From Desulfobacteraceae bacterium (lineage in GTDB: Bacteria; Desulfobacterota; Desulfobacteria; Desulfobacterales; Desulfosalsimonadaceae): a stretch of 64,000 nucleotides of DNA. A program made the translations under genes and the position numbers. Location: positions 1-64,000 of the forward strand of contig JABZFM010000005.1 in assembly GCA_014237465.1 (NCBI GenBank), in the 5' to 3' direction. The notes under the pieces were generated by a model. It was given only the letters and a program-made list of their open reading frames with translations. It was not told the DNA's origin and did no database searches. Shown in pieces: positions 39,709-48,268 of this stretch. Each line of letters opens with the position of its first letter. Positions within the stretch are counted from its first letter, which is position 1.

Positions 39709-40056
39709 CTAATCCCGGCGGCGTTCTTTAATTCTGGCAGCTTTTCCTCTCAGATTGCGCAGGTAGTATATCTTAGACCGTCGAACCCGGCCATGGGTCA
39801 CCACCTCAATCCTGGAAATACTGGGAGAATGCAGCGGAAATACGCGCTCTACACCGATGCCGTAAGACACTTTACGAACGATAAAAGACGCATTGGTGGT
39901 GCCTTTTCGTTTACTGATGACAACTCCCTGGAATACCTGGATACGCTCTTTTTCACCTTCTCTGATTCTGACATACACTTTAACCGTATCACCCGGGAAG
40001 AAATCCGGAATATCAAGCCGTAACTGTTCTCTTTCTATCTGTTTAATCTTTTCCAT
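39709..40056 (-). CDS. rplS: 50S ribosomal protein L19
   Basis: 115 aa, normal length. It lies at the 30S-50S interface. Signature: [48 protein letters not shown] and [17 protein letters not shown]. Part of the trmD operon, third from trmD because a SPOUT methyltransferase gene is inserted in between. Confidence 0.97.
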   Translation of the reverse strand: MEKIKQIEREQLRLDIPDFFPGDTVKVYVRIREGEKERIQVFQGVVISKRKGTTNASFIVRKVSYGIGVERVFPLHSPSISRIEVVTHGRVRRSKIYYLRNLRGKAARIKERRRD

Positions 40057-40148
40057 GACAATCCTCTAAATTTATTTTATTTCAAAACGCAGTAATAAAT
40101 ACGTTTTAATGTACTCGGTTAATGTATCTGGTTAAAGTCCGGCGAATC

Positions 40149-40727
40149 TCAATCACTTATTCCCAACAGTCGATCCAAAATAATCGCCACCGCCGATCGA
40201 ACCGGCAGATGGTTGTATTCTGTTTTACCTTTAATGGGCTCGAGAACAAAATCCGATGACTCTATAAATTCATCCGTCAAACCCCATGCGGTTCCAAAGG
40301 CAAGTAGATAAGCATGCGACGGGTCATTCAACCGGTTTCGAAAATCTTCAAACCGCAATGCCTGCTGTTTTTCAGCAGCACACGTCACAACAACACTGAC
40401 ATCCGTACCGGTGTCGGCCTTGATTTCATCCACAACCTGGGCCAGAGAATCCTTGACCTTTACCAGAGTCAAAGCCTCTTTCCGCTTCGGGTTATATGTT
40501 CCGCCCCAGCCCTCAATCCAGTGTGAGACAATTTTTTCAACCAACGCTTTCTGATCTTCCAGCGGTGTTACCACATAAAATGATTCAACACCATATGTTT
40601 TTGCTATTCTGGCGATATCATGCAGATCAAGGTTTGTTACCGCTGACGTGATGATCTCACCGTTTTTATTTTTTACCGGATGATGCAGCAGCGCAACAGA
40701 CAGCTTAGGCGGAGATAAGTTGTTCAA
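40149..40727 (-). CDS. SPOUT-type RNA methyltransferase (Methyltrn_RNA_4 family)
   Basis: 192 aa. Matches the small SAM-dependent RNA methyltransferase family typically found between trmD and rplS in Desulfobacterota and Thermotogae. It begins [29 protein letters not shown] and ends with a trefoil-knot-like segment ([15 protein letters not shown]...[19 protein letters not shown]). The target RNA is not known to me. It overlaps trmD by 23 bases, implying translational coupling. Confidence 0.85.
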   Translation of the reverse strand: MNNLSPPKLSVALLHHPVKNKNGEIITSAVTNLDLHDIARIAKTYGVESFYVVTPLEDQKALVEKIVSHWIEGWGGTYNPKRKEALTLVKVKDSLAQVVDEIKADTGTDVSVVVTCAAEKQQALRFEDFRNRLNDPSHAYLLAFGTAWGLTDEFIESSDFVLEPIKGKTEYNHLPVRSAVAIILDRLLGISD

Positions 40728-41451
40728 TATATTCGCACCACCGTTTTAATACTTTTTTCTCCCTGCTGCCCAACATTTTTTTTTCCAGCAGATCCGGACG
40801 TTTCAGCAGCGTTCGTATGAGTGATGATTCCAGGCGCCAGTCTGCAATGGCACCGTGATTTCCGGACAAAAGAATGTCCGGAACCGCTTCACCCTCAAAC
40901 ACCGACGGCCTTGTAAAATGGGCATGTTCCAGCAGATGATCCGTAAATGAATCTTTTTCCGCTGAATCCTCTCCCCCCAGCGCGCCAGGAAGCAGACGGG
41001 TTACCGCATCAATTATTATCATCGCAGCCGGTTCACCGCCGGTTAACACATAATCACCGATCGATATTTCTTCGTCGATGGTTTTATAAATCCGTTCATC
41101 AACACCTTCATAACGACCGCAAATAAAAATAAGACCATCAAGCATTGATAACTCGCTGGCAACCGACTGCTTAAACGGCCTTCCCTGAGGTGACAGAAGT
41201 ATGGTTCTGCCACCAGGTAATATTTTTTGGGCTTCTGCAATCGCCCCTGCCAAAGGTTCCGGTTTCATGACCATACCGGCGCCTCCGCCATAGGGACGAT
41301 CGTCTGTAATCCGGTGTTTACCCTCAGCAAAGTTCCTGATATCCATCGGATTGACGGAAATAATCTTAGCCTCAATCGCCCGCCGAATAATCCCGTGTGA
41401 CAGAAAGGAATCGAAAATCTCCGGGAAAATCGTCAAAATGCTGAAATCCAT
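40705..41451 (-). CDS. trmD: tRNA (guanine37-N1)-methyltransferase TrmD
   Basis: 248 aa. Methylates G37 of tRNAs reading codons that begin with C, preventing frameshifts. SPOUT knot motifs: [73 protein letters not shown]. The 174-base gap upstream, between rimM and trmD, is mostly filled by a MITE-like element, so expression through that gap may be altered. Confidence 0.97.
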   Translation of the reverse strand: MDFSILTIFPEIFDSFLSHGIIRRAIEAKIISVNPMDIRNFAEGKHRITDDRPYGGGAGMVMKPEPLAGAIAEAQKILPGGRTILLSPQGRPFKQSVASELSMLDGLIFICGRYEGVDERIYKTIDEEISIGDYVLTGGEPAAMIIIDAVTRLLPGALGGEDSAEKDSFTDHLLEHAHFTRPSVFEGEAVPDILLSGNHGAIADWRLESSLIRTLLKRPDLLEKKMLGSREKKVLKRWCEYIEQLISA

Positions 41452-41455
41452 CGAC

Positions 41456-41618
41456 TATTGTCTCGTCAAAGATGAAATGGCGTAAGATTACGCCGTAATT
41501 TTTTGTGCCTGCAAGACGGGACTTGTGAAGCATAGCGGGCTACGCGACTCAAGTCGTAACGATGCAGGCGCGAAAAAGAACAAGTAATATGCGCCAGTTC
41601 AGAGTTGACGAGACAATA
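41456..41618. mobile_element. MITE-like element with 12-bp inverted ends and flanking TA
   Basis: TTGTCTCGTCAA (41458-41469) and TTGACGAGACAA (41605-41616) are perfect inverted ends, each flanked outside by TA, as after insertion at a TA site (mariner/IS630 style). The interior is structured: GGCGTAA-GA-TTACGCC and a larger GCCTGCA...TGCAGGC stem. 163 bp including the TA pair; no open frame. It is inserted between rimM and trmD within the ribosomal operon. Confidence 0.65.
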
Positions 41619-41625
41619 AAACCCT

Positions 41626-42138
41626 TTATAACAGTCCTTCAGGCAGATCGACGTTGATTTTTTGCTCTTTGAAATCAACATCGCAGACGATGGATGCAGT
41701 TACCGGTATGAGGATTTCCTCCTCCCCGCGTTTTACAACGAGCACATCATTGCTCCCGGTTTCAAACAAATTTTCGACGCATCCCAGATACGTACCGTCA
41801 ATCCCGTAAACCGCCAGTCCGATAAGGTCACACCAATACCAGCTTCCCTCTTCAGGTTCCGGCAGCTCAGAACGCTTGAGCAGCATTTCGGAACCGATCA
41901 GCGCTTCCGCAGCCGTACGGTCCGATATTTCCTCAAAGGCAACGCGCAAAAAATTCTTATACGCCTGAACATCTTTTACCGTAAATGTGTTCATTGCGCC
42001 GCTGCTGCTTTTGAATCTGATCCGCCTGCCGGGATCAAACAGATCCATTGATTCGTCAAAAGAATAGACCTTCAGATACCCCTTCATTCCGTGAACCCCA
42101 ACAATTTTACCTATCAAAAGAGTATCGTCTCTATCCAT
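41626..42138 (-). CDS. rimM: Ribosome maturation factor RimM
   Basis: 170 aa. Assists assembly of the 30S head and binds S19. N-terminal RimM barrel (IGKIVGVHGMKGYLKVYSF), and a C-terminal PRC-barrel (WYWCDLIGLAVYG...LIPVTASIVCDVDFKEQKINVDLPEGLL). It follows khpA with a five-base gap. Confidence 0.95.
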   Translation of the reverse strand: MDRDDTLLIGKIVGVHGMKGYLKVYSFDESMDLFDPGRRIRFKSSSGAMNTFTVKDVQAYKNFLRVAFEEISDRTAAEALIGSEMLLKRSELPEPEEGSWYWCDLIGLAVYGIDGTYLGCVENLFETGSNDVLVVKRGEEEILIPVTASIVCDVDFKEQKINVDLPEGLL

Positions 42139-42143
42139 AGAGC

Positions 42144-42377
42144 CTAGTCTTCTACAATTTCAAGGACCGTCCTTTTTCTGATCTTAGCAGAAGACGCACT
42201 TAAAAGTGTCCGCATTGCCCGCGCAGTGCGGCCCTGTTTACCAATAACCTTTCCCAGGTCCTCCTTTGCGACTTTCAGCTCCAAGACTGAAGTCTGGTCA
42301 CCCTGAATTTCGGTAACCTTTACCTCTTCGGGTTTATCAACAAGCGCTTTTGCAATGTACGTGATCAGATCTTTCAT
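42144..42377 (-). CDS. khpA: KH-domain RNA-binding protein KhpA
   Basis: 77 aa single KH domain; [18 protein letters not shown] carries the GxxG loop (GKQG). In other bacteria KhpA binds many RNAs with KhpB and affects division and translation. Its position between rpsP and rimM is conserved. AAAGGAG precedes the ATG. Confidence 0.93.
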   Translation of the reverse strand: MKDLITYIAKALVDKPEEVKVTEIQGDQTSVLELKVAKEDLGKVIGKQGRTARAMRTLLSASSAKIRKRTVLEIVED

Positions 42378-42449
42378 GGTCCGTCTCCTTTTAATAGCTG
42401 CTGAGGAATAAGGATTAAGAGGTAAAACAACACGTAAAACAGGAACTAA

Positions 42450-42689
42450 TTAAAGACCTTCTTTTTTTAACAGGCTATTTACTGTATCTGTCGGGATTGC
42501 CCCCTGGCCGAGCCAGTATTCAATTCTTTCTTTTTTCAAGGTGACTTCATTCGGTTCTATCATTGGATTATATGTGCCGACATTTTCCAAAAATCTCCCG
42601 TCACGCGGATACTGGCCGTCTGCAACAACAATTCGATAAAACGGTCTTTTTTTCGCACCGTATCTTGCTAACCTGATTCTCACTGCCAT
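42450..42689 (-). CDS. rpsP: 30S ribosomal protein S16
   Basis: 79 aa, usual length. [22 protein letters not shown] start and [12 protein letters not shown] are diagnostic. It is 16 bases downstream of ffh and heads the ribosomal part of the operon. Confidence 0.97.
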   Translation of the reverse strand: MAVRIRLARYGAKKRPFYRIVVADGQYPRDGRFLENVGTYNPMIEPNEVTLKKERIEYWLGQGAIPTDTVNSLLKKEGL

Positions 42690-42705
42690 ATTGTAATATA
42701 CTCCT

Positions 42706-44040
42706 TCAAAAAGGCATCATTCCACGGCCCATTCCGCGCATAAATCCGCCCTTGTTGATCTTTTTCATCATTTTCAACACTTGTGTATAATTTTTCAATA
42801 ACTTATTAACTTCTTGTACACTGTTTCCACTGCCTTTTGCAATCCTTTTTCGACGACTGCCGTTAATAATCGAATGATTTGTCCGCTCGGTACGGGTCAT
42901 CGAATTGATAATCGCTTCCACACGGACCAGTTCACGATCATCGACCTGAAGATTTTTAAACTGCTTGCTCTTGCTGACACCGGGGATCATTTTGATCAGA
43001 TCATTTAACGAGCCCATTTTTCGGACCTGAGACATTTGGTCACGAAAATCTTCCAGCGAGAAATCATTCTTTCTGAGTTTCTTTTCAAGTTCCGCTGCTT
43101 TTTTTTCATCCACGGCACCCTGGGCTTTTTCGATGAAAGACAGCATATCCCCCATCCCCAGAATCCGGGATGCCACACGGTCCGGGTGAAACGATTCCAG
43201 CTGGCTCAGTTTTTCACCCACACCGATGAATTTTATTGGTTTGTCAATAATAGCTTTGATGGAAAGCGCGGCGCCGCCCCGGGCATCACCGTCCATCTTA
43301 GTCAGAACCACCCCGCCGATATCAAGCGCTTTATCAAATGACTGGGCAATGTTGACGGCATCCTGACCGGTCATGGCGTCCGCTACCAGCAAAATATCCG
43401 ACGGGTGCAGCGTATTCTTAATATTGACCAACTCTGCCATCAGCTCTTCATCCACATGAAGACGCCCGGCCGTATCAAGGATCAGCGTATCACACCCGGC
43501 TGATTTTGAATCGACAATGGCCTCACGGCAGATTTGAAGCGGATCCATATCAGTGGTTGACGCAAAAACCGGTGTTGAAATCTCCGCCGCCAACTTTTTC
43601 AGCTGATCAATCGCTGCCGGACGATACACATCCACCGGCACCAGGTACGGCTTCCTGCCCTGTTTTCTTAACAAATTGGCAAGTTTGCCGGCGGTGGTCG
43701 TTTTACCGGAACCCTGAAGCCCCACGAGCATAATGGTTGCCGGAGGCGACCCGGAAAGATCCAGTGCCTCATTCCGGCTACCCATCAATGCCGTCAACTC
43801 ATCATTGACGATCTTGATCACCTGCTGCCCAGGGGTCAGGCTCGACAGCACTTCCTGACCGACAGCACGTTGTCTGATATCGGCAACCAGCTTTTTAACA
43901 ACTTTATAATGGGCGTCTGCTTCGAGCAGCGCCATCCGTACTTCTTTTAAGCCCTCCTCAATATTGTTCTCAGTAAGCTTGCCGTGCCCTTTGAGCTTTT
44001 TAAAAACCGCATTGAGTCTGTCACTTAAATTATCAAACAT
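42706..44040 (-). CDS. ffh: Signal recognition particle protein Ffh
   Basis: 444 aa. GTPase that binds 4.5S RNA and signal sequences and delivers nascent chains to FtsY. N domain, then G motifs [15 protein letters not shown] (about 105-120), [28 protein letters not shown], and the methionine-rich M domain with the RNA-binding [11 protein letters not shown] and a [13 protein letters not shown] end. First gene of the long operon; its promoter is at 44071-44099. Confidence 0.97.
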   Translation of the reverse strand: MFDNLSDRLNAVFKKLKGHGKLTENNIEEGLKEVRMALLEADAHYKVVKKLVADIRQRAVGQEVLSSLTPGQQVIKIVNDELTALMGSRNEALDLSGSPPATIMLVGLQGSGKTTTAGKLANLLRKQGRKPYLVPVDVYRPAAIDQLKKLAAEISTPVFASTTDMDPLQICREAIVDSKSAGCDTLILDTAGRLHVDEELMAELVNIKNTLHPSDILLVADAMTGQDAVNIAQSFDKALDIGGVVLTKMDGDARGGAALSIKAIIDKPIKFIGVGEKLSQLESFHPDRVASRILGMGDMLSFIEKAQGAVDEKKAAELEKKLRKNDFSLEDFRDQMSQVRKMGSLNDLIKMIPGVSKSKQFKNLQVDDRELVRVEAIINSMTRTERTNHSIINGSRRKRIAKGSGNSVQEVNKLLKNYTQVLKMMKKINKGGFMRGMGRGMMPF

Positions 44041-44070
44041 AAAGTCCTACGCCCTGTAAGTAAATTCTTG

Positions 44071-44099
44071 AAAATAATATTTCACAAATGTTATGTCAA
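44071..44099 (-). promoter_or_regulatory. Promoter of the ffh-rpsP-rimM-trmD operon
   Basis: Minus strand TTGACA (44094-44099), 17 bases, TATTTT (44071-44076); leader of about 25-30 bases to the ATG at 44040. A plus-strand TATAAT at 44101-44106 may serve rlmN with a weak -35 (TTTCAC), so the two promoters are back to back. Confidence 0.6.
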
Positions 44100-44168
44100 G
44101 TATAATATGATTGTTAACGCCACCTTAAAATAATAATGTCATCCCTGTAAATCGGGTCTAAAACATCT

Positions 44169-45227
44169 ATGAAACTTTCACCAGAAATACTGCCGGAAAT
44201 ACTGCCGGATATCAAAGAGTTCACCAAAGAAGAACTGACCCGATGGTTTCAAAAAAAAGGTATTCAACCCTACCGAACCACACAGATCATGCGCTGGATT
44301 TACCTGAAACAGGTTGACTCATTTGATGAAATGACTGATATTTCAAAAAATAACCGACAATTATTATCCACCAACTTCTCCTTCTCAAAACCTGAAAAAA
44401 AACAGATTGAATCGTCTGTCGACGGTTCAAAAAAATATCTGTTTGGATTACAAGACGGCAATTGTATTGAAACCGTTCTCATCCCGGAAAAAAATCATTA
44501 CACCCTGTGCATTTCCACCCAGGTCGGATGTGCCATGGGATGCCGATTTTGCATGACTGCTCAATCCGGCCTGATCCGCAACCTCACCCAGGCGGAAATC
44601 ATCAACCAGGTACTTGGCACTTTAAAGGACATTACCGGTAAAAAACGCCTGACCAATATTGTCTTAATGGGCATGGGGGAACCTTTGGCTAATTATGAAA
44701 ATGTCATCCGCGCCATCCATATTTTTACAGACAATGACAGCGGCCTCCAGTTTTCCACCCGCCGGGTCACCCTGTCCACATGTGGCCTGATTCCCCGATT
44801 CGATGAACTGGGCCGGGACACGAAGATCAATCTGGCCATATCATTAAATGCAACCGACAATCCGACCCGCAGCATGCTCATGCCGATTAATAAAAAATAC
44901 CCCATAGAGCACCTGATCGATGCATGTGCCCGTTACCAGCTTGCCCCAAGAAACAAAATCACTTTTGAATATATTCTGATACGGGATATCAACGATTCCA
45001 TTAAAGACGCAAACCGACTGGCGAAACTGCTGCGACCGGTAAAGGCAAAAATCAACCTGATCCCTTTTAATGAACACCCGGGCAGTGAGTTCAAATGCCC
45101 GGATGAAACTGTTGTCTTAAAATTTCAGGAAGTACTTCATCAAAAAAGTTATACGGCAATCATCCGGCACAGCAAGGGCCGGGATATTTCTGCAGCGTGT
45201 GGGCAGCTTTCCGCCAAAAATAAATGA
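44169..45227 (+). CDS. rlmN: Dual-specificity RNA methyltransferase RlmN
   Basis: 352 aa. Radical-SAM enzyme that methylates C2 of A2503 in 23S rRNA and A37 in some tRNAs. Cluster cysteines Cys121, Cys125 and Cys128 in CAMGCRFC; LMGMGEPLANYENV; STCGLIP; C-terminal catalytic cysteine in SAACGQL. The last three bases of the stop codon are also the first bases of an R1 repeat, so the repeat abuts or supplies the end of the gene. Confidence 0.95.
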   Translation: MKLSPEILPEILPDIKEFTKEELTRWFQKKGIQPYRTTQIMRWIYLKQVDSFDEMTDISKNNRQLLSTNFSFSKPEKKQIESSVDGSKKYLFGLQDGNCIETVLIPEKNHYTLCISTQVGCAMGCRFCMTAQSGLIRNLTQAEIINQVLGTLKDITGKKRLTNIVLMGMGEPLANYENVIRAIHIFTDNDSGLQFSTRRVTLSTCGLIPRFDELGRDTKINLAISLNATDNPTRSMLMPINKKYPIEHLIDACARYQLAPRNKITFEYILIRDINDSIKDANRLAKLLRPVKAKINLIPFNEHPGSEFKCPDETVVLKFQEVLHQKSYTAIIRHSKGRDISAACGQLSAKNK

Positions 45228-45350
45228 TGGCTGCGTAAAAAGTTCAATTTCTGCGTTACGCTTCAGCCTTCGTCACTCAACGTACATTCGTACGCCTCGT
45301 TCCTCAGGCTTTGCGCGCCTTGAACTTGAAATTTTTTTCTTTGCCATTGA
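45225..45350. repeat. Interspersed palindromic repeat, family R1 (copy 2)
   Basis: TGATGGCTGCGTAAAAAG to TTTTTTTCTTTGCCAT; the centre has CGTACGCCTCGTTCCTCAGG and GCGCGCCTTGAACTTG. Same architecture as the copy at 30010-30136. The first TGA is the stop codon of rlmN. Confidence 0.7.
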
Positions 45351-45384
45351 GCATGATCTGATAATTCCTGTAAATTATCACTGA

Positions 45385-46386
45385 CTAAGGAATCAGCAGA
45401 TCCTGAACCTCGCTATTCGGTTTGGGGGTTACGATAATTTCTTTCTGACCTTCCGGACGTATCACACATACCTCAACAGACTCATTTTTCGGCACCTTAC
45501 TGTATCCCGCACAAATGGATGCTGCCTGTTGAACCCCGTCAGAACCGGCACCATTCGGGATTAACACCACCGGCCCGGGAAATGATTTCATTTTCAGTAA
45601 TACATCATGATCCTGCCGATACAGGCACATCAGGTTTTCATTGTCCTTCTTGTTTCTGCCGACAATAATCTTTATATTTTCATCCAGCCGGAGATGACGA
45701 CCGTAAGATAAAAGATCCATTTCAACCGTTTCAATATTTTCCTGGTGCTCAAAAAGATCCTTCAGGCGCTTTGAGTATCCTTCGTCAGTCAGAAGACATC
45801 CACCGGCCGGTGACGGATAGTCCCTGACACCGAATTTTTCCGCCAGCTCCATCTGCGGTTTTCGGGATCTTCCGGACAAACCGCACAATCCTTCCCGGTC
45901 CACCAGCCCTTCACGCTCCATTTGGGTTTCCGGCAGCACCTTAGCACTTAACGGCCTTAAAATATAACCGTCAAATCCGGAGTTTTTTTCCACATACCGC
46001 AATGAATTTTTGTTCTGGGACATAGGCCGCTGCCCCATTACTTCGCCGGAAAACAAAAAGTCACTTTCTGTTTCTTCCAGCATTTCACCGGCAATGCGAA
46101 ACATCAATGCATGGCAGTCCATGCAGGGGTTCATATTTTTTCCATAACCGCACGGCGGATTTTTCAGCATGGGCATGTAACGCTCGGTTATATTCTTGAC
46201 AATAATCGGGATTTCGTTATTAATTGAAGCCTTGCGGGCTTTATCAGCGGAAAAAAACGGCGTTTCAAACGCAATCCAGGAGACACCAATTCCCTGCTCC
46301 CTTAACACAAGGGCAGCCAGAGTACTGTCCAGGCCGCCGGAACACAGGCCCAAGCCTTTAACTTTTTTTTGTGCCATATTAATCAA
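45385..46386 (-). CDS. PP-loop ATPase, tRNA thiolation-like (MnmA/ThiI-related)
   Basis: 333 aa; the start may be four codons in (MAQKKVKG). The PP-loop LGLCSGGLDSTLAALVL at about 11-27 binds ATP for adenylation. Cysteines in NPCMDCHALM and GGCLLTDEGYSKRL could hold a cluster or carry sulfur. This matches a family annotated loosely as tRNA methyltransferase or thiouridylase in Desulfobacterota. The C-terminal third (about 215-333) is a separate domain with VLIPNGAGSDGVQQA. Expected role: sulfur transfer to a tRNA base; the target position is not known. Confidence 0.7.
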   Translation of the reverse strand: MINMAQKKVKGLGLCSGGLDSTLAALVLREQGIGVSWIAFETPFFSADKARKASINNEIPIIVKNITERYMPMLKNPPCGYGKNMNPCMDCHALMFRIAGEMLEETESDFLFSGEVMGQRPMSQNKNSLRYVEKNSGFDGYILRPLSAKVLPETQMEREGLVDREGLCGLSGRSRKPQMELAEKFGVRDYPSPAGGCLLTDEGYSKRLKDLFEHQENIETVEMDLLSYGRHLRLDENIKIIVGRNKKDNENLMCLYRQDHDVLLKMKSFPGPVVLIPNGAGSDGVQQAASICAGYSKVPKNESVEVCVIRPEGQKEIIVTPKPNSEVQDLLIP

Positions 46387-46426
46387 TTTTTCTTAAAAAG
46401 GTTTTTAATACATAAAATTTAAATCA

Positions 46427-47074
46427 ATGAACAAAAAAAACAACCACCGTATTAAAAAAATTCGTCAGATATTAAAGTCGAAATATCCGGATGTCAAGAC
46501 GCAGTTGCATCACAATAATGCGTTTCAACTACTGATGGCTACCATTCTTTCCGCCCAGTGCACGGATCGTCAGGTAAACTCGGTGACCCCGAAACTTTTT
46601 GAGCAACTTCAAACCCCGGAAGATTTTGCCAAAGCGCCGATTAAACAAATCGAAACCCTGATCCACTCCACTGGATTTTATCATAATAAGGCCAAAAACT
46701 TAAAAAATTGCGCCAACGTACTGATTGAAATTTATGACGGGGAAGTGCCGAATACCATAGAGGAACTGGTCAAACTCCCGGGGGTGGGCCGAAAAACCGC
46801 CAATGTGGTACTTGGGGCCGTATTTCAAATTCCCGGCATGGTGGTGGATACCCATGTGGCAAGAATTTCACAACGACTGGGCCTGACAATCAACAAAAAT
46901 CCGGTTAAAATCGAGTTTGACCTGATGAATGTCATTCCGGAAAACGAATGGAACGATTTTTCATTATGGCTGATTTATTTCGGCCGGGCCGTGTGCAATG
47001 CCAGAAAACCCGTTTGCCCCAACTGTTTTTTAAATCACCTGTGTGAGTATCCGGATAAAACGGGGTTTAATTAA
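46427..47074 (+). CDS. nth: Endonuclease III
   Basis: 215 aa. Base-excision DNA glycosylase/AP lyase for oxidised pyrimidines. Helix-hairpin-helix LPGVGRKTANVVLG, catalytic Lys in that region and Asp in VDTHVARISQRLGL; 4Fe-4S cluster cysteines in CNARKPVCPNCFLNHLC at the C-terminus. Its stop shares a base with the start of nfo (TAATG), so they form an operon covering two steps of the same repair route. Confidence 0.96.
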   Translation: MNKKNNHRIKKIRQILKSKYPDVKTQLHHNNAFQLLMATILSAQCTDRQVNSVTPKLFEQLQTPEDFAKAPIKQIETLIHSTGFYHNKAKNLKNCANVLIEIYDGEVPNTIEELVKLPGVGRKTANVVLGAVFQIPGMVVDTHVARISQRLGLTINKNPVKIEFDLMNVIPENEWNDFSLWLIYFGRAVCNARKPVCPNCFLNHLCEYPDKTGFN

Positions 47075-47967
47075 TGAAGCCCGCGAAACAGCCATCTTTA
47101 TTGCTGGGCGCTCATTTTTCAATTGCCAAAGGACTGCACAAGGCGATTCTTGAAGCCGAGACATACAAGTGCAACACGCTGCAGATATTTACTAAAAATG
47201 CACAGACCTGGAAAGAAAAGTCCTTAACGGAAAAAGAAATCAAAAAATTCAATGCCACAAAAGAGCAGACCGGTATTTTCCAGATCATCTCCCACACTTC
47301 ATACCTCATTAATATTGCCGGGCCTGATAAAAAAAAAGCGGACATGTCCTGCGATGCTTTAAAACAGGAAATCATCCGGTGCGGCCAGCTGGATATTCCC
47401 TATATTGTGCTTCATCCCGGCGCCCATATGGGAGAAGGGGCCGCAAAAGGCATCAAGCGGATCGCGGACAATATCAATTTCATTTTTGAATCAACCACCA
47501 GGAACTCTACCCGCCTGCTACTGGAAACAACCGCCGGCCAGGGTACCAGTATCGGCCACACATTTGAGCAACTTGCTGCAATCATGGATAATGTTTCCGA
47601 TAAAACCCGGATCGGCGTCTGCCTGGACACCTGTCATATATTTGCGGCAGGATATGATATTTCAACTAAAACAGGCTATGAACATACCATCAGGGACTTT
47701 GACGACATTATCAGTTTAAAAAATCTTTTTGTCATCCACTTAAATGATACCAAAAAAGGATGCGGCACCCGGGTGGACCGGCATGAACATATCGGAGACG
47801 GTTTTATCGGGCTGGATGCGTTTAAATTTATCATCAATGATTCCCGGTTAAAGGACATCCCGAAGATCCTTGAAACACCAAAATTAAAAAATGAGCAGGA
47901 TGCGGATACGATCAACCTGGAATTGCTGCGGAATATCCAGTTATCATCGGAATGTCGGGTTGCTTAA
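47074..47967 (+). CDS. nfo: Endonuclease IV (AP endonuclease)
   Basis: 297 aa. TIM-barrel zinc enzyme that cuts abasic sites 5' of the lesion. LLGAHFSIAKGLHKAI (metal His), IVLHPGAHMGEG, LLLETTAGQGTSIG, VCLDTCHIFAAGYD, FVIHLNDTKKGCGTRVDRHEHIG, and ILETPK. Translationally coupled to nth. Confidence 0.95.
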   Translation: MKPAKQPSLLLGAHFSIAKGLHKAILEAETYKCNTLQIFTKNAQTWKEKSLTEKEIKKFNATKEQTGIFQIISHTSYLINIAGPDKKKADMSCDALKQEIIRCGQLDIPYIVLHPGAHMGEGAAKGIKRIADNINFIFESTTRNSTRLLLETTAGQGTSIGHTFEQLAAIMDNVSDKTRIGVCLDTCHIFAAGYDISTKTGYEHTIRDFDDIISLKNLFVIHLNDTKKGCGTRVDRHEHIGDGFIGLDAFKFIINDSRLKDIPKILETPKLKNEQDADTINLELLRNIQLSSECRVA

Positions 47968-48108
47968 AGCAGAACAAAACGATTAGAACATATAATTGGC
48001 AACTTGCAGATAGTCTCCCGAAGCCGGATGATTACGGAAACTAAGCAAATCCAATTCATAAAATTACATGGTAATATCGAAAAGCTGATATAGAGGTAAC
48101 ATTATTGA

Positions 48109-48258
48109 GCTTTACTTCGTTTAGCCAAACCACAAGATGTTGATATCTCTCTTTTGGCTTAAGGGACAGGACTTGCTATTGCAAGGTGCACCAAAGAGGT
48201 TGCTTTTGGCGGTGCACACTATGCCAATTTTCCTGAAATTGAACTATCCGAATTTTAG
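48109..48258 (+). pseudogene. Gene fragment with an internal stop, family not recognised
   Basis: One frame reads ALLRLAKPQDVDISLLA, a stop (TAA at 48160-48162), then GTGLAIARCTKEVAF and GGAHYANFPEIELSEF before a final stop. The composition is protein-like on both sides of the stop, so this appears to be the C-terminal remnant of a gene. No start or ribosome binding site is visible. The rest of the 301-base gap holds nothing I can name. Confidence 0.4.
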
Positions 48259-48268
48259 ATGGTTGGTG

